64,000 nucleotides of DNA from NCBI GenBank assembly GCA_020536535.1, contig JAHLWZ010000004.1, positions 124,001 to 188,000 of the forward strand, in the 5' to 3' direction. The notes under the pieces were generated by a model, which was not told the origin of the DNA, made no database searches, and saw nothing but the letters and a program-made list of their open reading frames with translations. How positions within the stretch are numbered: the first letter of the stretch is position 1; each line of letters opens with the position of its first letter. A program made the position numbers and the translations under genes. Source of the DNA: Pelomyxa schiedti. Its lineage: Eukaryota > Evosea > Pelobiontida > Pelomyxidae. Positions 49,845 through 60,269 of this stretch are shown here, piece by piece.

Positions 49845-50864
49845 TCACAAGATAATCGGCACATACTCTGGAAGAACCCTGGGGGTAGGAGTTACTGCAG
49901 TTGCAGGCCCTGTTACAGCTGGATTCGGGGGATAATATGGGGGATAAGGATATGGAGATGCTCCAGGGGATCCTGGTTGTGGTCCAGGACCCGGGGGGAA
50001 ATACGGAGGATACGGATATGGTGGTGCCCCAGGAGGTGCTCCCTGTGGGCCTCCGGGTGGGAAATAGGGATAGGGAGAGTATGGAATTGTTCCTGGAGGT
50101 GTTGCTACACCAGGAGGGGTCCCTGGTGGGGGCATGCCTGGGTAGGGCTGATATGGATAGCCAGGGTATGGCGGGGTGACTCCGGGTTGAGGTGGGGTGG
50201 AGGGAGAGGGTGAAGGTGGGGTTGTAGTGGGAGAAGTTGTATTTGTGGCAGGAGTTGTTGTGGAGGTGGCAGAAGTAGGGGATCCATTAGCCCACGGCCC
50301 AGAGAAATCCAAAGCTTTGTACTTTATACTAACACGGCCCCTGTGACTATGACCCTCGGATTTGGGTCCAACACGAAGTTGGAGCTCTGTAGAAATTTCT
50401 TCCCCCTGCCTCAACTTATTTACCATAAATCCAGCGTAACCAAGAAAGTCATCACCTCTAAAGGGAGAGGTAGGTGGGAGAATTATAATTTGATACAAAA
50501 GATGGAAAATATACCCGTCTTCATCCCAGTCCCAGACTTCTACAACAACGGCATCAGTAGCTGCATCAGCCACCTGCACAGTAAGAGTTTTATTGAATAC
50601 AGGATCCAAATTCTGCAGGGAAAAAACAATTAGAAAGTGGAAGGAAAGTTCACTCAATATACTTGTAAAATAGTTTCAGTGCGCCATTTCCCCTCACTAG
50701 TAACCAACACAACATAGGGGTCACTGAGACCTACCCAAAAGAAAAAAAAAAACAGTAAGAAGGGTGGTTCCATAACAACTAACTAAGTTTAAACCATTGG
50801 CATCAGCAGCAGCCAAATGTGAACATGACACAATTGTAACGTCTAACTTGCCCCCCAACGACAT
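49845..50864 (-). CDS. C2-domain protein with a Pro/Tyr-rich tail
   Basis: The start MSLGGKLDVTIVSC begins a C2 domain. After an intron at 50794 (donor in a GTTTAAAC block) the frame reads LSDPYVVLVTSEGKW, then NLDPVFNKTLTVQV and VVVEVWDWDEDG, and the next exon DDFLGYAGFMV. The Asp residues of the two calcium-binding loops (SDPY, DWDEDG) are present, so calcium-dependent membrane binding is likely. The second half is a long Pro/Gly/Tyr-rich region with repeated PPYPGYPYQPYP-like blocks, as in annexin A7/A11, ALG-2 partners and plant SRC2-type C2 proteins. It is followed head-to-tail by the F-box/Tudor gene. Confidence 0.75.
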
Positions 50865-51016
50865 TGGTGGTTTTTTTTTTGTTGTTTGTCCTTTGGGTTT
50901 TTTTTTCCCTCTTGCAGTTCGTTTGCCAGTTAAGGAAACTGGCCGGTGCTTCTTTCTTAGGTAACAAAATGTTCCCGACAAGGAGACAGACACGGCGTGA
51001 GTTGTGACCCACACAC

Positions 51017-53079
51017 TCAGAAGAAATCGTAAGTGGGCTCCTCCGAGTCAGGAAGATCTGCAAATGCGAGGATTGGATGCTCCGCGTGCTGAACCGCTTC
51101 GCTGAAATCGTCAGGGCAGAAGGACACAAGCCGCGTGATGACGTCGTCTAGATCGTCAGGTCCTTTGTGTGTGTAGGGTACCAGGCGATTGCGGTCATCA
51201 ATTACGTGAAGGGTGTCAACGGCACTGCTGGCAGAAACTACCTATTCGAGCGCGGCCCGGTAATGATTATTAGAATGAGGGAATGAGAAACGGGTTTGGA
51301 GAATCGATTCTACATACGGTGATGCTTTCGCCTGAGAGGTCGATAACCATAGCAGGGTGGGACATGTTTCTCATGTCAAACACTGTTAATAGCCCTCCCA
51401 CAACTGGGTGGTGAACCGTTCGGTACCTGGTTTTCCGGTGTCAATAGATTGTAAGTGAAGCGGAACCATGAATATGCACACGTGTCCATCTTGTGCCATT
51501 TGGAGGGCTCGTAGAATTCAGAGTGCAGAAATTCGTTCCATGGAAGAAACTTCGCCTGAACCGCCGTGTTGAATTGGCAGTCTTCCGGTACCGGACCTGC
51601 TAAGTGTTTAATGATAGAATGGTTGATCTATCAGACCTATAGTTTCAAATGGCCCTCTCTCCTGAAGCCGGTGTGCTTGAGAGTAAAAGGGAATCCATTC
51701 ATTCTGCCAAAGGGGGTCAGTCCCAAGTAAAGTTAATTGACCAAATTACCCAATTATCTCCCCATCCAAGGTAGTGGACCTGGATTCTGTCTGACGTAGG
51801 ATCAACGTCTACAATTCTGGCTGCGTACCATTTATTTACCGTGTCCTGAACTTTTAGCTGGCTCCCGATTGTGGGAGAAACCTGGGGTACCATGAGAAGA
51901 AGTTTGGGAATGGTCCTAGTACCAATATTCCATAGGAAACCTGCAGCAGACTTGGGCCACATTGTAACCCCTTCCAGTAAGGTTCAATGTCTGGCCGTTT
52001 AGATATTACATAGTTGGGGCAGCTGTCCGGGGTCCCTGAGAGATCCTGTCGTAGCGAAAAAGTAGGCTCGGGAGAGGTGGCAGGTTCAGAATCTCGCTTA
52101 TATGAAGACAACCGTAGCAGGGGTGGAGGTGCTGGCCAATGCCCTCCATGAATCATCAAGGAAATCGCTCTGCTTTGTATATACTGAAACCACTTGATGT
52201 GGGTTTTCCTGGTGGCACTGAATGGGCATATAGTCGTACAAAAATTAAGGTTTCTTTTCTCATGTAAGGTTAAAAAAAATGTGTCAAACACGAACCGTAA
52301 GGAACTTTTGTCAGACACAGCATCAACCCAAAAAACTGTGGGAACAGCTCTTCTAGAGGGCTTTGTCTCGAATTAGATGTATTCTAACAGTTTGTAACTT
52401 ACAGCAGTAGTGCCAACCAGAATAACTCGTTCATTTAACCGCAATATCACCCGAAATGCCTTCCAATCAGTGTACTCAGGGAGGTAGACTTGAACTATGT
52501 CTCCTTAAGGGTAAATAAGTTAAAAAAATACTGTCCCATCAGTGGTACTTGACACAACTCACCTACGCAGGGTTTCTGAAACATAAATTTATAAATATTC
52601 TTCCAACAGCCTTGCGAACTATCTCCAAAAAATCAGTATATTGTACAATTGAGGTGTGAGTGTTGAGTGCGTTGCGCTCAACCAAACATTATGAGTTGAA
52701 CGCCGATAGCGAGATTAGAAAGTATTAAGACACAATTACAACGACATCACTCGAATAGCATCTTCCCTGTAATCATAAGTCCCAAAAATACATTTTACAG
52801 CAACCTCTCCAACGTAGCACTGCTCATCCTGTCAAAGTCCCTGAGGCACATGGAGTGCCACAGGGCGTCCCCCGCCGCGTCGACGGCGTCGCGCCACCCA
52901 CGGCACACCCCCCGCAGAACAACACACACTTCTTTGGCGCTCAGGCCCCCCCGCACACATACGTCGACGATAACCGCCCCCTGCTCCATGCTTTTGTTTT
53001 CCTCTTCGACACCGAAAACCGGATCGACACTTCGAAAGGGCCAAAACTGTGCTCCATCAGAAACTCCAATCACTTCCAT
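51017..53079 (-). CDS. F-box-like protein with Tudor/MBT-like domains
   Basis: The first exon encodes SAKEVCVVLRGVCRGWRDAV and ALWHSMCLRDFDRM, the helix pattern and Trp of an F-box. Later exons contain DIVQVYLPEYTDWKAFRVIL and, near 51900-51750, QDTVNKWYAARIVDVDP and RIQVHYLGWGDNW, the beta-barrel core of Tudor-knot/MBT/chromo-barrel domains; an exon after it reads LWQNEWIPFYSQAHRL, like the WIPRDSPRL end of such barrels. The last exon ends PILAFADLPDSEEPTYDFF. F-box proteins are substrate receptors of SCF ubiquitin ligases; Tudor-like barrels bind methylated lysine or arginine. Exons between the F-box and the first barrel (52720-52560) are uncertain, and two separate genes cannot be excluded. 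Confidence 0.5.
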
Positions 53080-53094
53080 CTACTCTGAGAGACG

Positions 53095-55082
53095 ATGACA
53101 GCGCTGAGCAGGGAGGAAGACACCATGGACTTGCTGCAGTTCGCGTCGACGCAGCGGCGCACGGTGCCTGTGGCACGCGTCGAGGACGAAGACGCCGCCG
53201 TCGTGGATGCCGAGGAGCACGAGGAAGGGGAGAAACCGCCGGAGGACGCGGAAGTGGTGCGAGGCGTGCAGGTGATTGCCGAAGGCGACGACGACGACAA
53301 CGACAACGACGGGTGGTTGACGCAGGAGGAGCCCGAGGAACCGCCGAGAGGCTGCGCACGAGGGCACGCGCCCCGCGTAGGAGGAGATTCCGGCGCTGGT
53401 GCGGCGGCAGATACTACGGGCGGAAATTCTGAGCCGCCGGGAAGCCGTGACAGAGACAGAGACACAGACCGGCCCAGCGACGACGACGGCGAGACGACGG
53501 AGCCAGAGGACGGACCTGTCTCCGGCGACGATGAGGCCGACATTAAGAAACCAAGTGCCGAGACAGAGGCGGGCACAACCGCGGTGACCTCCCCCGGAGC
53601 ACCCACACCCATAATTGCAGCGGCGCCAGCACCAGCACCAGCACCCAAGTCGGAACCCACGGCGGCTTCCACGTCTGCAAGCAGCGGCGCCCCTATTGCG
53701 TTGTTCAGCTCCACCACTTGCTCAACTTCGTCTGCTTCCGCATTCAGCGAATGTACATCCACCTCCACAACGGCGAAGCCCATGTCCGCATTCACCGCTC
53801 TCGAGGCATATGCGAAGGCTCCCATAAGTGCGACTCCGGCACCGAGCGGGAATCAAGGGAGTGAACCGGGAGGGGGGAGAGGCGATTCGACCAGGGAGCA
53901 GGAACCGAACCCACTACTACAAGGAGTAGAGGCTTGTGGGTTACTATGCGGAAACGAGACCGAGACCTACGATGCCAAGGCTGGTGGTGGTGGTGGGAGA
54001 GCTCTCCCTGAGTGGATGATGGACCCACGTGAAGTGGAGAAGGTGTGATTGTGGGTGCGCCGGTTTTTTACTTCATAGGGTAGTTTGATTTGACACCTTG
54101 TGTAAGATACGGCAGGAAAAAGCCAAGATATTACAAGAAAATAGGAGCACTTTTCTTCACGAAGCAGAGGAATACTTCACGCAGCACGTGAGTGATTTCC
54201 ATGGTGAAGTCCTCAGCTGGAGAATAAAGAACGCAATTAACTCCCAAATTAAGATCCCTCTCGCTTCTTCACACCAACACAAGAGCTGCCTGTAGAGGGA
54301 AGAGTTGTTTGTTTTGACCTGGAAACAACAGGATTTGGCGCAAATGATTGGTAACTTTTTCTACTTTCTACTTCTCCCTTAATTAATATTCTCTATAGTA
54401 TCATCGAAATTGGGGCAGTTGAGTTGATTGATGGTGAATTCCCCCTCATTCCACATGCTTGCTGAAATGGAAATCCAGGTGTTAGAACAGGGCTTATCTT
54501 CCAATCGTATGCACAGCCCACTTGTCCAATTCATCCAATGGCTTTTGAGGTCTGAAACGAAACTTACAAACAAAAGAATGCAACGCAATTTTCAAAACAA
54601 AACAAACCACACACAAAAAAAAACCCAGACAAGTAACATGAGGGAATAAAAGGCACACAACTTGTCTGAGAAATTTTTGATGACTGCCCCACCACTTCAA
54701 ATACCACTTGCCAGTTTTATATCCTGGATAGGTGACAGTCCTTTAGTAGCCCACAACGCCAGATTTGACACCAGGATGCTGGTTTGTAGTGCTTCCCCCC
54801 TTAACCCAAAACAAAAGAACACCAGCACATGAATTCAATTCAACTCAACTCACACAGGTGCAGCAATTGAATAAGTACAACTACACACTCCCGGCAAGCA
54901 ACAACTTTTTCTGCACGATGCAATACTTTCGTAGACACAATCCAGGCCTGCCTTACTCCCTTGACAATGTGGCATCATTCTATGGTGTTGATAGGGGTTT
55001 CAACCGCATAGTGCACGGGGCTTTACTCGATGCCGAGATACTGGCTGCTGTGTTCTCTAGAATGCGGTCCTTCTTGGGATAA
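53095..55082 (+). CDS. DnaQ-type 3'-5' exonuclease with long acidic N-terminus
   Basis: The first 320 residues are low-complexity: Glu/Asp/Ala-rich, then Thr/Ser/Pro-rich. After introns (one of about 104 nt) the DEDDh exonuclease follows: VVCFDLETTGFGAND (Asp and Glu of ExoI), IIEIGAVELIDG, SPLVAHNARFDTRML (ExoII Asp), and HGALLDAEILAAVFSRM (His-x5-Asp of ExoIII). The ending matches the epsilon subunit of E. coli DNA polymerase III (HGALLDAQILAEVYLAM) closely, more than the eukaryotic REXO or TREX enzymes. All four metal-binding acids and the His are present. It may be a mitochondrial or endosymbiont-derived proofreading or repair nuclease; no targeting signal was identified. Start codon lies 15 bp from the divergent F-box gene. 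Confidence 0.8.
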
Positions 55083-55120
55083 TAATATGAGAACAGAGTC
55101 CAAAACAATTATTGTGCAAT

Positions 55121-57163
55121 TTACTCCTTTTCTTTTTCTTGCTGGGTGGTTGGTGTTGATACTGGCTCTGTGTGTGGTTCCTCAGTATGTTGTGTGGACT
55201 CTGTGTTTGCACTTGGGTCATCTGTGGGTGCCGATGCCATTTCTTGTGACTGGGGTGGCTCTGTCTCCTTTGTATCTATGGGTGCTGTTGTGGCTGGTTC
55301 TGATGTTGTTGACTTTGTTTCTGTTGTTGGCTTCTCCTCCGTTTCTGGGTTCATCACGCTTGCTTCATGTTTTGTTTCTGTTGTCTCTACTTTCATATCA
55401 GTGTCTGGCTTCGAGGTGGAGTTGTCTGCATTTGATTGCGTTTCAGTCTGCGTACTGGCTTCCCCTTTCGTTTCTGCTTCTGTACTACTGTTTACTGCAT
55501 TGGGTTCCACCACTGGGGGGAAATAATATGGTGTGTAGAGATCATACACCCGAACCTCCCGATCTGTGTAGTTGGCGAAAATGATACGATCCACCTAATC
55601 AAGATGAGCGGCAAGTTAATTTGGTTGTGAATAACCTTTTCTCGGTTATTCCCAGTTTCCAACCACCTACGAACTCTGTGTAGTGCTATGTTGGCAGCTT
55701 TTTTGAGGGGAAAACCGAATATCCCTGTTGAAATGCTGTAATCAATGTTTAGTTCAAAAAAACGAAAAAATGAACAATGTCTGCCTACCCACAAAATGCC
55801 TAGCAAAGAATTAGAAGAACAAAAAGTCAGAAAATTAGGAATACAAGAGTTCGGATGTTATGGCTGTCGACAAAACTAAGGCACGTTTTGTAGCAAGAGT
55901 CTAGAAGTTCACAATTTTCTCCTACGGGACCAACAGTGTGTAGTACATCTTGAAGAATTAAGTGAAGGCGTGGAAACGTGATAAAAGGCACATTTTGCAG
56001 GTAAACGATATCCCTTAGTTATTTTTGTTTGACCAGTGTCACAGCCATTCAATTTCTCACATTCCTCAAGAAGTTGAAACCCCGCAGCTGCATGTATCGC
56101 TCCATCAACTATATACTGGTTAGAAAGACTAGATGAAATAAGAAAGAACAACCCCCCCCTCCTCCAAGAAGACTCCCGTTTGCTGCATTGACAATAGCAT
56201 CCCCACGCAGTGTTGTTACTTTGTGTGTTAGAAGTATTTCAATTTTCTAAGAATATACCACTTCCAGCATATAATGCAATCTTTTTGGAGAGAGTGGAAT
56301 CAGGGGTGTAGGGACCACCAAGCAATAGCTCCTATAAAAAAATATTAGGGCAAAAAAAACTTTTGTGGCTACCTCGTCAGAAACATCATCTTCATCATAA
56401 CTTGAGGGTATCCTGAACATCTTGAAGGGCTCTCGCCTTTGCTGTTTCAACCAGGGCTTCTTTTGACCAGGTGGTGGGGGTGGCGGCGCAAGGGTCATTG
56501 GTGGTGGTGGTGGAGGTGGTTGCGCCACATCCAATTGCGGCTCCTGTGCATTAACACTAGGCTTAGGAGTTTGCTCAGAATTCAACAAAGGTTCAGCTAC
56601 GGAAGATCCTTCTGCCTCATTTGTTTGGGAAGCCATCTGAGTGTCTTCACTCTTAACAGGCTCAACCACAGGCTCAGCAGCAGGGTTAATCACAGTGCCA
56701 CCAGTCTGAGCCTCCTTTTCAGAGCCAGACACAGAAACACAGCAGCTTGCACCTTCACCATTGGCATTTGCATGCACATTTACAGTTGCAGTTGCATTTT
56801 CACTTCCATCCACACTCGTATTCGTAGTTGCAGTTGCATTTTCACTAGCATTCGCATTCGCATTCGTATTCGTAGCTGCCTCCGCTTTTGCGCTCGCACT
56901 GACACTCACGGGCACATGTTCGTCGGTCGTTGCAGTTGCTCCACTGCCACACGCGCACGAGCACGACGTAGTGGGAACCACTGCGGGCTCCTCATTTACG
57001 GAATCGCACGGTTCGGGGTTCGGCGTGAAATTTTCAGACAGAGGGAAATCGTCGACACGTGCAGTCGCGCAGTGGTCGTACCAATTTTCGAGGTCCGTCT
57101 GCGGTAGAGAGGGGGGGAAAAAAGTCAGTCACGGCAAGTCACCGGATGAAAGCAACAAACCAT
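55121..57163 (-). CDS. MacroD-type macrodomain protein
   Basis: The coding sequence starts with ATG at 57163-57161 followed directly by a 62-nt intron; exon 2 begins [19 protein letters not shown] long Asn/Thr/Ala-rich and Pro-rich region precedes the macrodomain. The macrodomain spans short exons: [74 protein letters not shown] and [33 protein letters not shown] and STGIFGFP are the ADP-ribose-binding signatures of MacroD-class hydrolases that remove ADP-ribose from proteins and O-acetyl-ADP-ribose. The C-terminal 120 residues are Thr/Glu/Ser-rich. It converges on the exonuclease gene with 38 bp between stops. Confidence 0.8.
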
Positions 57164-57296
57164 GTTGCGTGTCACCGGACTACGGTAGGGTCCTCCGCCC
57201 CATCCTCCTCCCCAGCCCCACATTTTTTGTTCTTAGGATGTTGGTTTTTTTCTCACTCTCTTTTACGGATCTGCTATCTAGCTAGTTCTGGTTCAC

Positions 57297-59029
57297 ATGC
57301 ACAACGACACGGACGGCGAACCGGCGACACACAGGCCCGCACACAAGACCAAGCGAGGAGGGACCAATCCGAAGCACCACGGCCACAAGGGCGTTTCGCC
57401 ACCATCGAGAGTGCCACCGCCGACTACGCAGGATCAACAGCAATCCCCTGCGCTGTCAATTGTGCCTGCATTTGCTGGTGACGTGGGCGCACCTACCAAC
57501 TGCGTAATTTTGATAGACTCTCCCGCCAAACCCAAAAAGAAGAAGAAAGCCGGGGGGTCGTCGTCTTGCTCCGCTTCCATTTCTGGTTACGGTTCCGATT
57601 GCGGTTCCTCAACACTACCTTCGTCACCTTCCCATAATAGTTCTGCTGCTGCTTCAGGTGGAGGAAATGACTCTGACACCGATTTCTTCCTTTCACTCCC
57701 TCCGCTGTTTTCTTCTCCTTGTTCTTCTTCAACTCCTGCTCCTCATATTCCACCTCCCCCTCCTCCTTCTCAGAATATTGAACCTCATACTCCTCCAGCC
57801 TACTTGCCCCAGTTAACTTCACCTACTTCACCTGTTAATTCTTCTGCTACACCCATTATTGCCTCTACATCACCTCTGGGGGTTTTGAGGCATTCACAGT
57901 CTCCGAACTCTCTTTCACTCTCCACTTCGTTGCCTCAGCAATCCTATGATTCAAATGTTGACAATAGTGTACCGACTGAGCCATCTCCAAAGAGGAATTG
58001 TGTGGGGCTTTCTGTGGTCTCTTTGGAAAATGTGACGGTCACACACAAGTCACCCACCCAGTGTCGCCCTACAAGTTTGCTTTTTTTCTCCCAGAAGTTA
58101 TATTAATATGCTTCAGCTCCTCCCAGGAGAGTTCCAAGTGACCCTAGTATCTGTGACTCACACGTTGTGTGCGATAGGCAAGCTATCAAGCATTTACCCT
58201 TTCTTCGTTATCTTGATTAAAGGGAAGTGCTGAACCTATTGGTATCCCATCTCCACACGGAAACTGAAAAAATATCCATGATTTCTGATTACTTTTTGTT
58301 ATTGCACAAACGTGAGCAAGAAAAGCGCGACAGTGACATTATGCGTGCCAACGAATCTTACAACAGAGCGGTAATTTATGACCATCTCTCAAGCGCTTTT
58401 ATTCAATCCAAGTAGGTACGGGAACTAGATGAAATCAAGTCCCAAATACTCTCTAGAATACAAAATAAGACAACCTGCCCCATTTCACAACCTGCCCCAG
58501 TGCTCACTGTTTGCCAACCCTCTTTTAGTGCCCCGATAGCACAAAGCTTCACTGATGACAATTACTTTGTTCCGAACTGTGAGCCAAGTAATTCCAATGA
58601 ATTTGTATACCAAATCTGATCAACCTTGAACAGGAACTGACCCACTGCCAAGTGCACCGCAGATGCGGGATACAACCCTTGCACTACAAGGTTTGTCGAA
58701 GCCAAGGTTATTTCTCCTAAATGTTGGTAGTAGGAACAAGGAGTGAAATTGGCACGCAACAACCATCAGATCAGCAAGCACCAGCAATCCAACAACCCCC
58801 GACTTCCCAACAACAACCAGATGCAACAGCAGTTACCCAACAGCCAATGCCTAACTTCAGCGGAATGTCATTGGCAGAACTCAAGCAGGTATCTAGGCAT
58901 TGCGTTGTATTCGGCTCATTTTTCTCCTAGCATGCAGCTCAATATGGAATACGAGCCGGCACCAAACAGTTCATGGTTTCCACATTAGAAAAAGTGTGGA
59001 CGAAATGTGCCACCAAGACAAATCCATGA
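57297..59029 (+). CDS. SLX4-like structure-specific endonuclease scaffold
   Basis: The first exon encodes about 250 residues rich in Ser/Pro/Thr with a Lys-rich patch (DSPAKPKKKKKAGG). Later exons carry helices: TETEKISMISDYFLLLHKRE, SYNRAVRELDEIKSQILS. The last two exons give MPNFSGMSLAELKQ and AAQYGIRAGTKQFMVSTLEK, matching the conserved C-terminal domain of SLX4 (an MPxFSxMSxxELKxxLxxYGLxP pattern in fungi) that binds the SLX1 nuclease. The exon border near 58180-58220 is unclear because the frame meets a TAA before GAAGTGCTGAAC. SLX4 organises Holliday-junction and crosslink repair nucleases. The protein is short for the family. Stop is at 59027-59029, AATAAA at 59037. Confidence 0.45.
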
Positions 59030-59036
59030 AGACGAA

Positions 59037-59042
59037 AATAAA
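59037..59042 (+). terminator. AATAAA poly(A) signal of the SLX4-like gene
   Basis: AATAAA lies eight bases after the stop codon and within ten bases of the stop codon of the convergent gene, so cleavage must occur inside the neighbour's coding region or 3' UTR. Confidence 0.6.
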
Positions 59043-59051
59043 CTCTCAAAT

Positions 59052-60130
59052 TTAATGTGTGCACTCCTTTGGTTTAACAAACAAGTTCGAACTTGGTAGC
59101 ACCTCTATGATTGAATCCCGGTTGAACTCAATTTCCCTTGCCCAACTGACTCTTACAATTGCACCTTGGTTTCTCAAGTATTTGAAATAGGCTGGTAATG
59201 CACTTTCAAAGCCATTGCGAACAGAGCAAGAGATCAAGCACCCCTCATTAGACAATCTTTGACATTCTGACTCTGGGGCCTGGATGGCCGCTGTGAAATT
59301 CTCTACAATAGAGAGAGTAGAAAATTAACTCAAACCAAAACAAGCCTGAGCTTACCAGTAATACAAGCCACTCCAGGGTTACTGCATCCACTTTGCCACA
59401 TAAACACACGGCCCTGTACCGCCGATTCGCCACTTCCCAAAGTAACATTTGACACGAACTTTGCAGTAGGTCTCATTGACACCCCAATAGACTGTGGGTC
59501 AGGCCAATACCCAGGAGTTGCACCATTCTCATAGCACTGCCCAGTTTGGCTATCCACCATGTAGTATGTATCAGGATGAGTGATATCCGGCACAACCACA
59601 TGTAGTGACAATCCCTGCCCAACACCAGCTGTAGAGGCCTGCTGCCTCACAACAACCATGTCCACTTTGTACCTCAGTGATTTGCCTCTCTTGAAAACTG
59701 TGCCGTGTGTGATGTTGAACAGCTCTTGGCCCACAGGGAAAGCCACGCTGACAGACCCACCCGATATCTCAACAAAGTAGGAGTCAGGATACTTGACAAG
59801 CAGATGGTCCTGTGGCCCACATGGATTGTTGTTGCTGTTCAAATCAGACTCTGGGCACTGTGACTCCGGATAGCACTTACACACTGTGCCCTTTTTTTTT
59901 GGTTTTGGTTTTTGTTTGTTGATGGTGTGCTGCTACTGTGGGGGGTGGTCATTCAAAAAAAAAAGGCATACTGAGGGACATTGCTTGGTTTGGGCCTTGG
60001 GCTCCGATGTGCACGTATACCAGTGTGTTTCATTTAGACAAGCCAGTGTGAATTGGTCTCTGAAGCAAGTCTGTGCCACAACGACTGCAAACAACTCAAC
60101 AAGCACGATCAAGCTCACACAACCAAACAT
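59052..60130 (-). CDS. Secreted Cys-containing protein of unknown function
   Basis: The first exon has a signal peptide (MFGCVSLIVLVELFAVVVA) and a Cys-rich knob with CFRDQFTLACLNETHWYTC. After an intron with a run of T and T/G, the second exon reads CKCYPESQCPESDLNSNNNP, then a long beta-rich region (YPDSYFVEISGGSVSVAF, GLSLHVVVPDITHPDTYYM, GRVFMWQSGCSNPGVACIT). A third exon ends the protein with ENFTAAIQAPESECQRLS and CLISCSVRNGFESALPAYF, stop TAA at 59054-59052. There is no C-terminal membrane segment. The N-terminal knob is reminiscent of chitin-binding or WSC-like modules but I cannot assign a family. Confidence 0.6.
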
Positions 60131-60269
60131 TGTTTTTGAGCGTAGGATATGTAGAAATGGAATGTAGGCTTAAAAAACAAGGAAATGGGTACGCCAGGTA
60201 AACTGGGAACACTAAAAAGAATAAAAAAAAAGCCAGAGATGAATTAGATAGAAGATATAATTTCTATTG

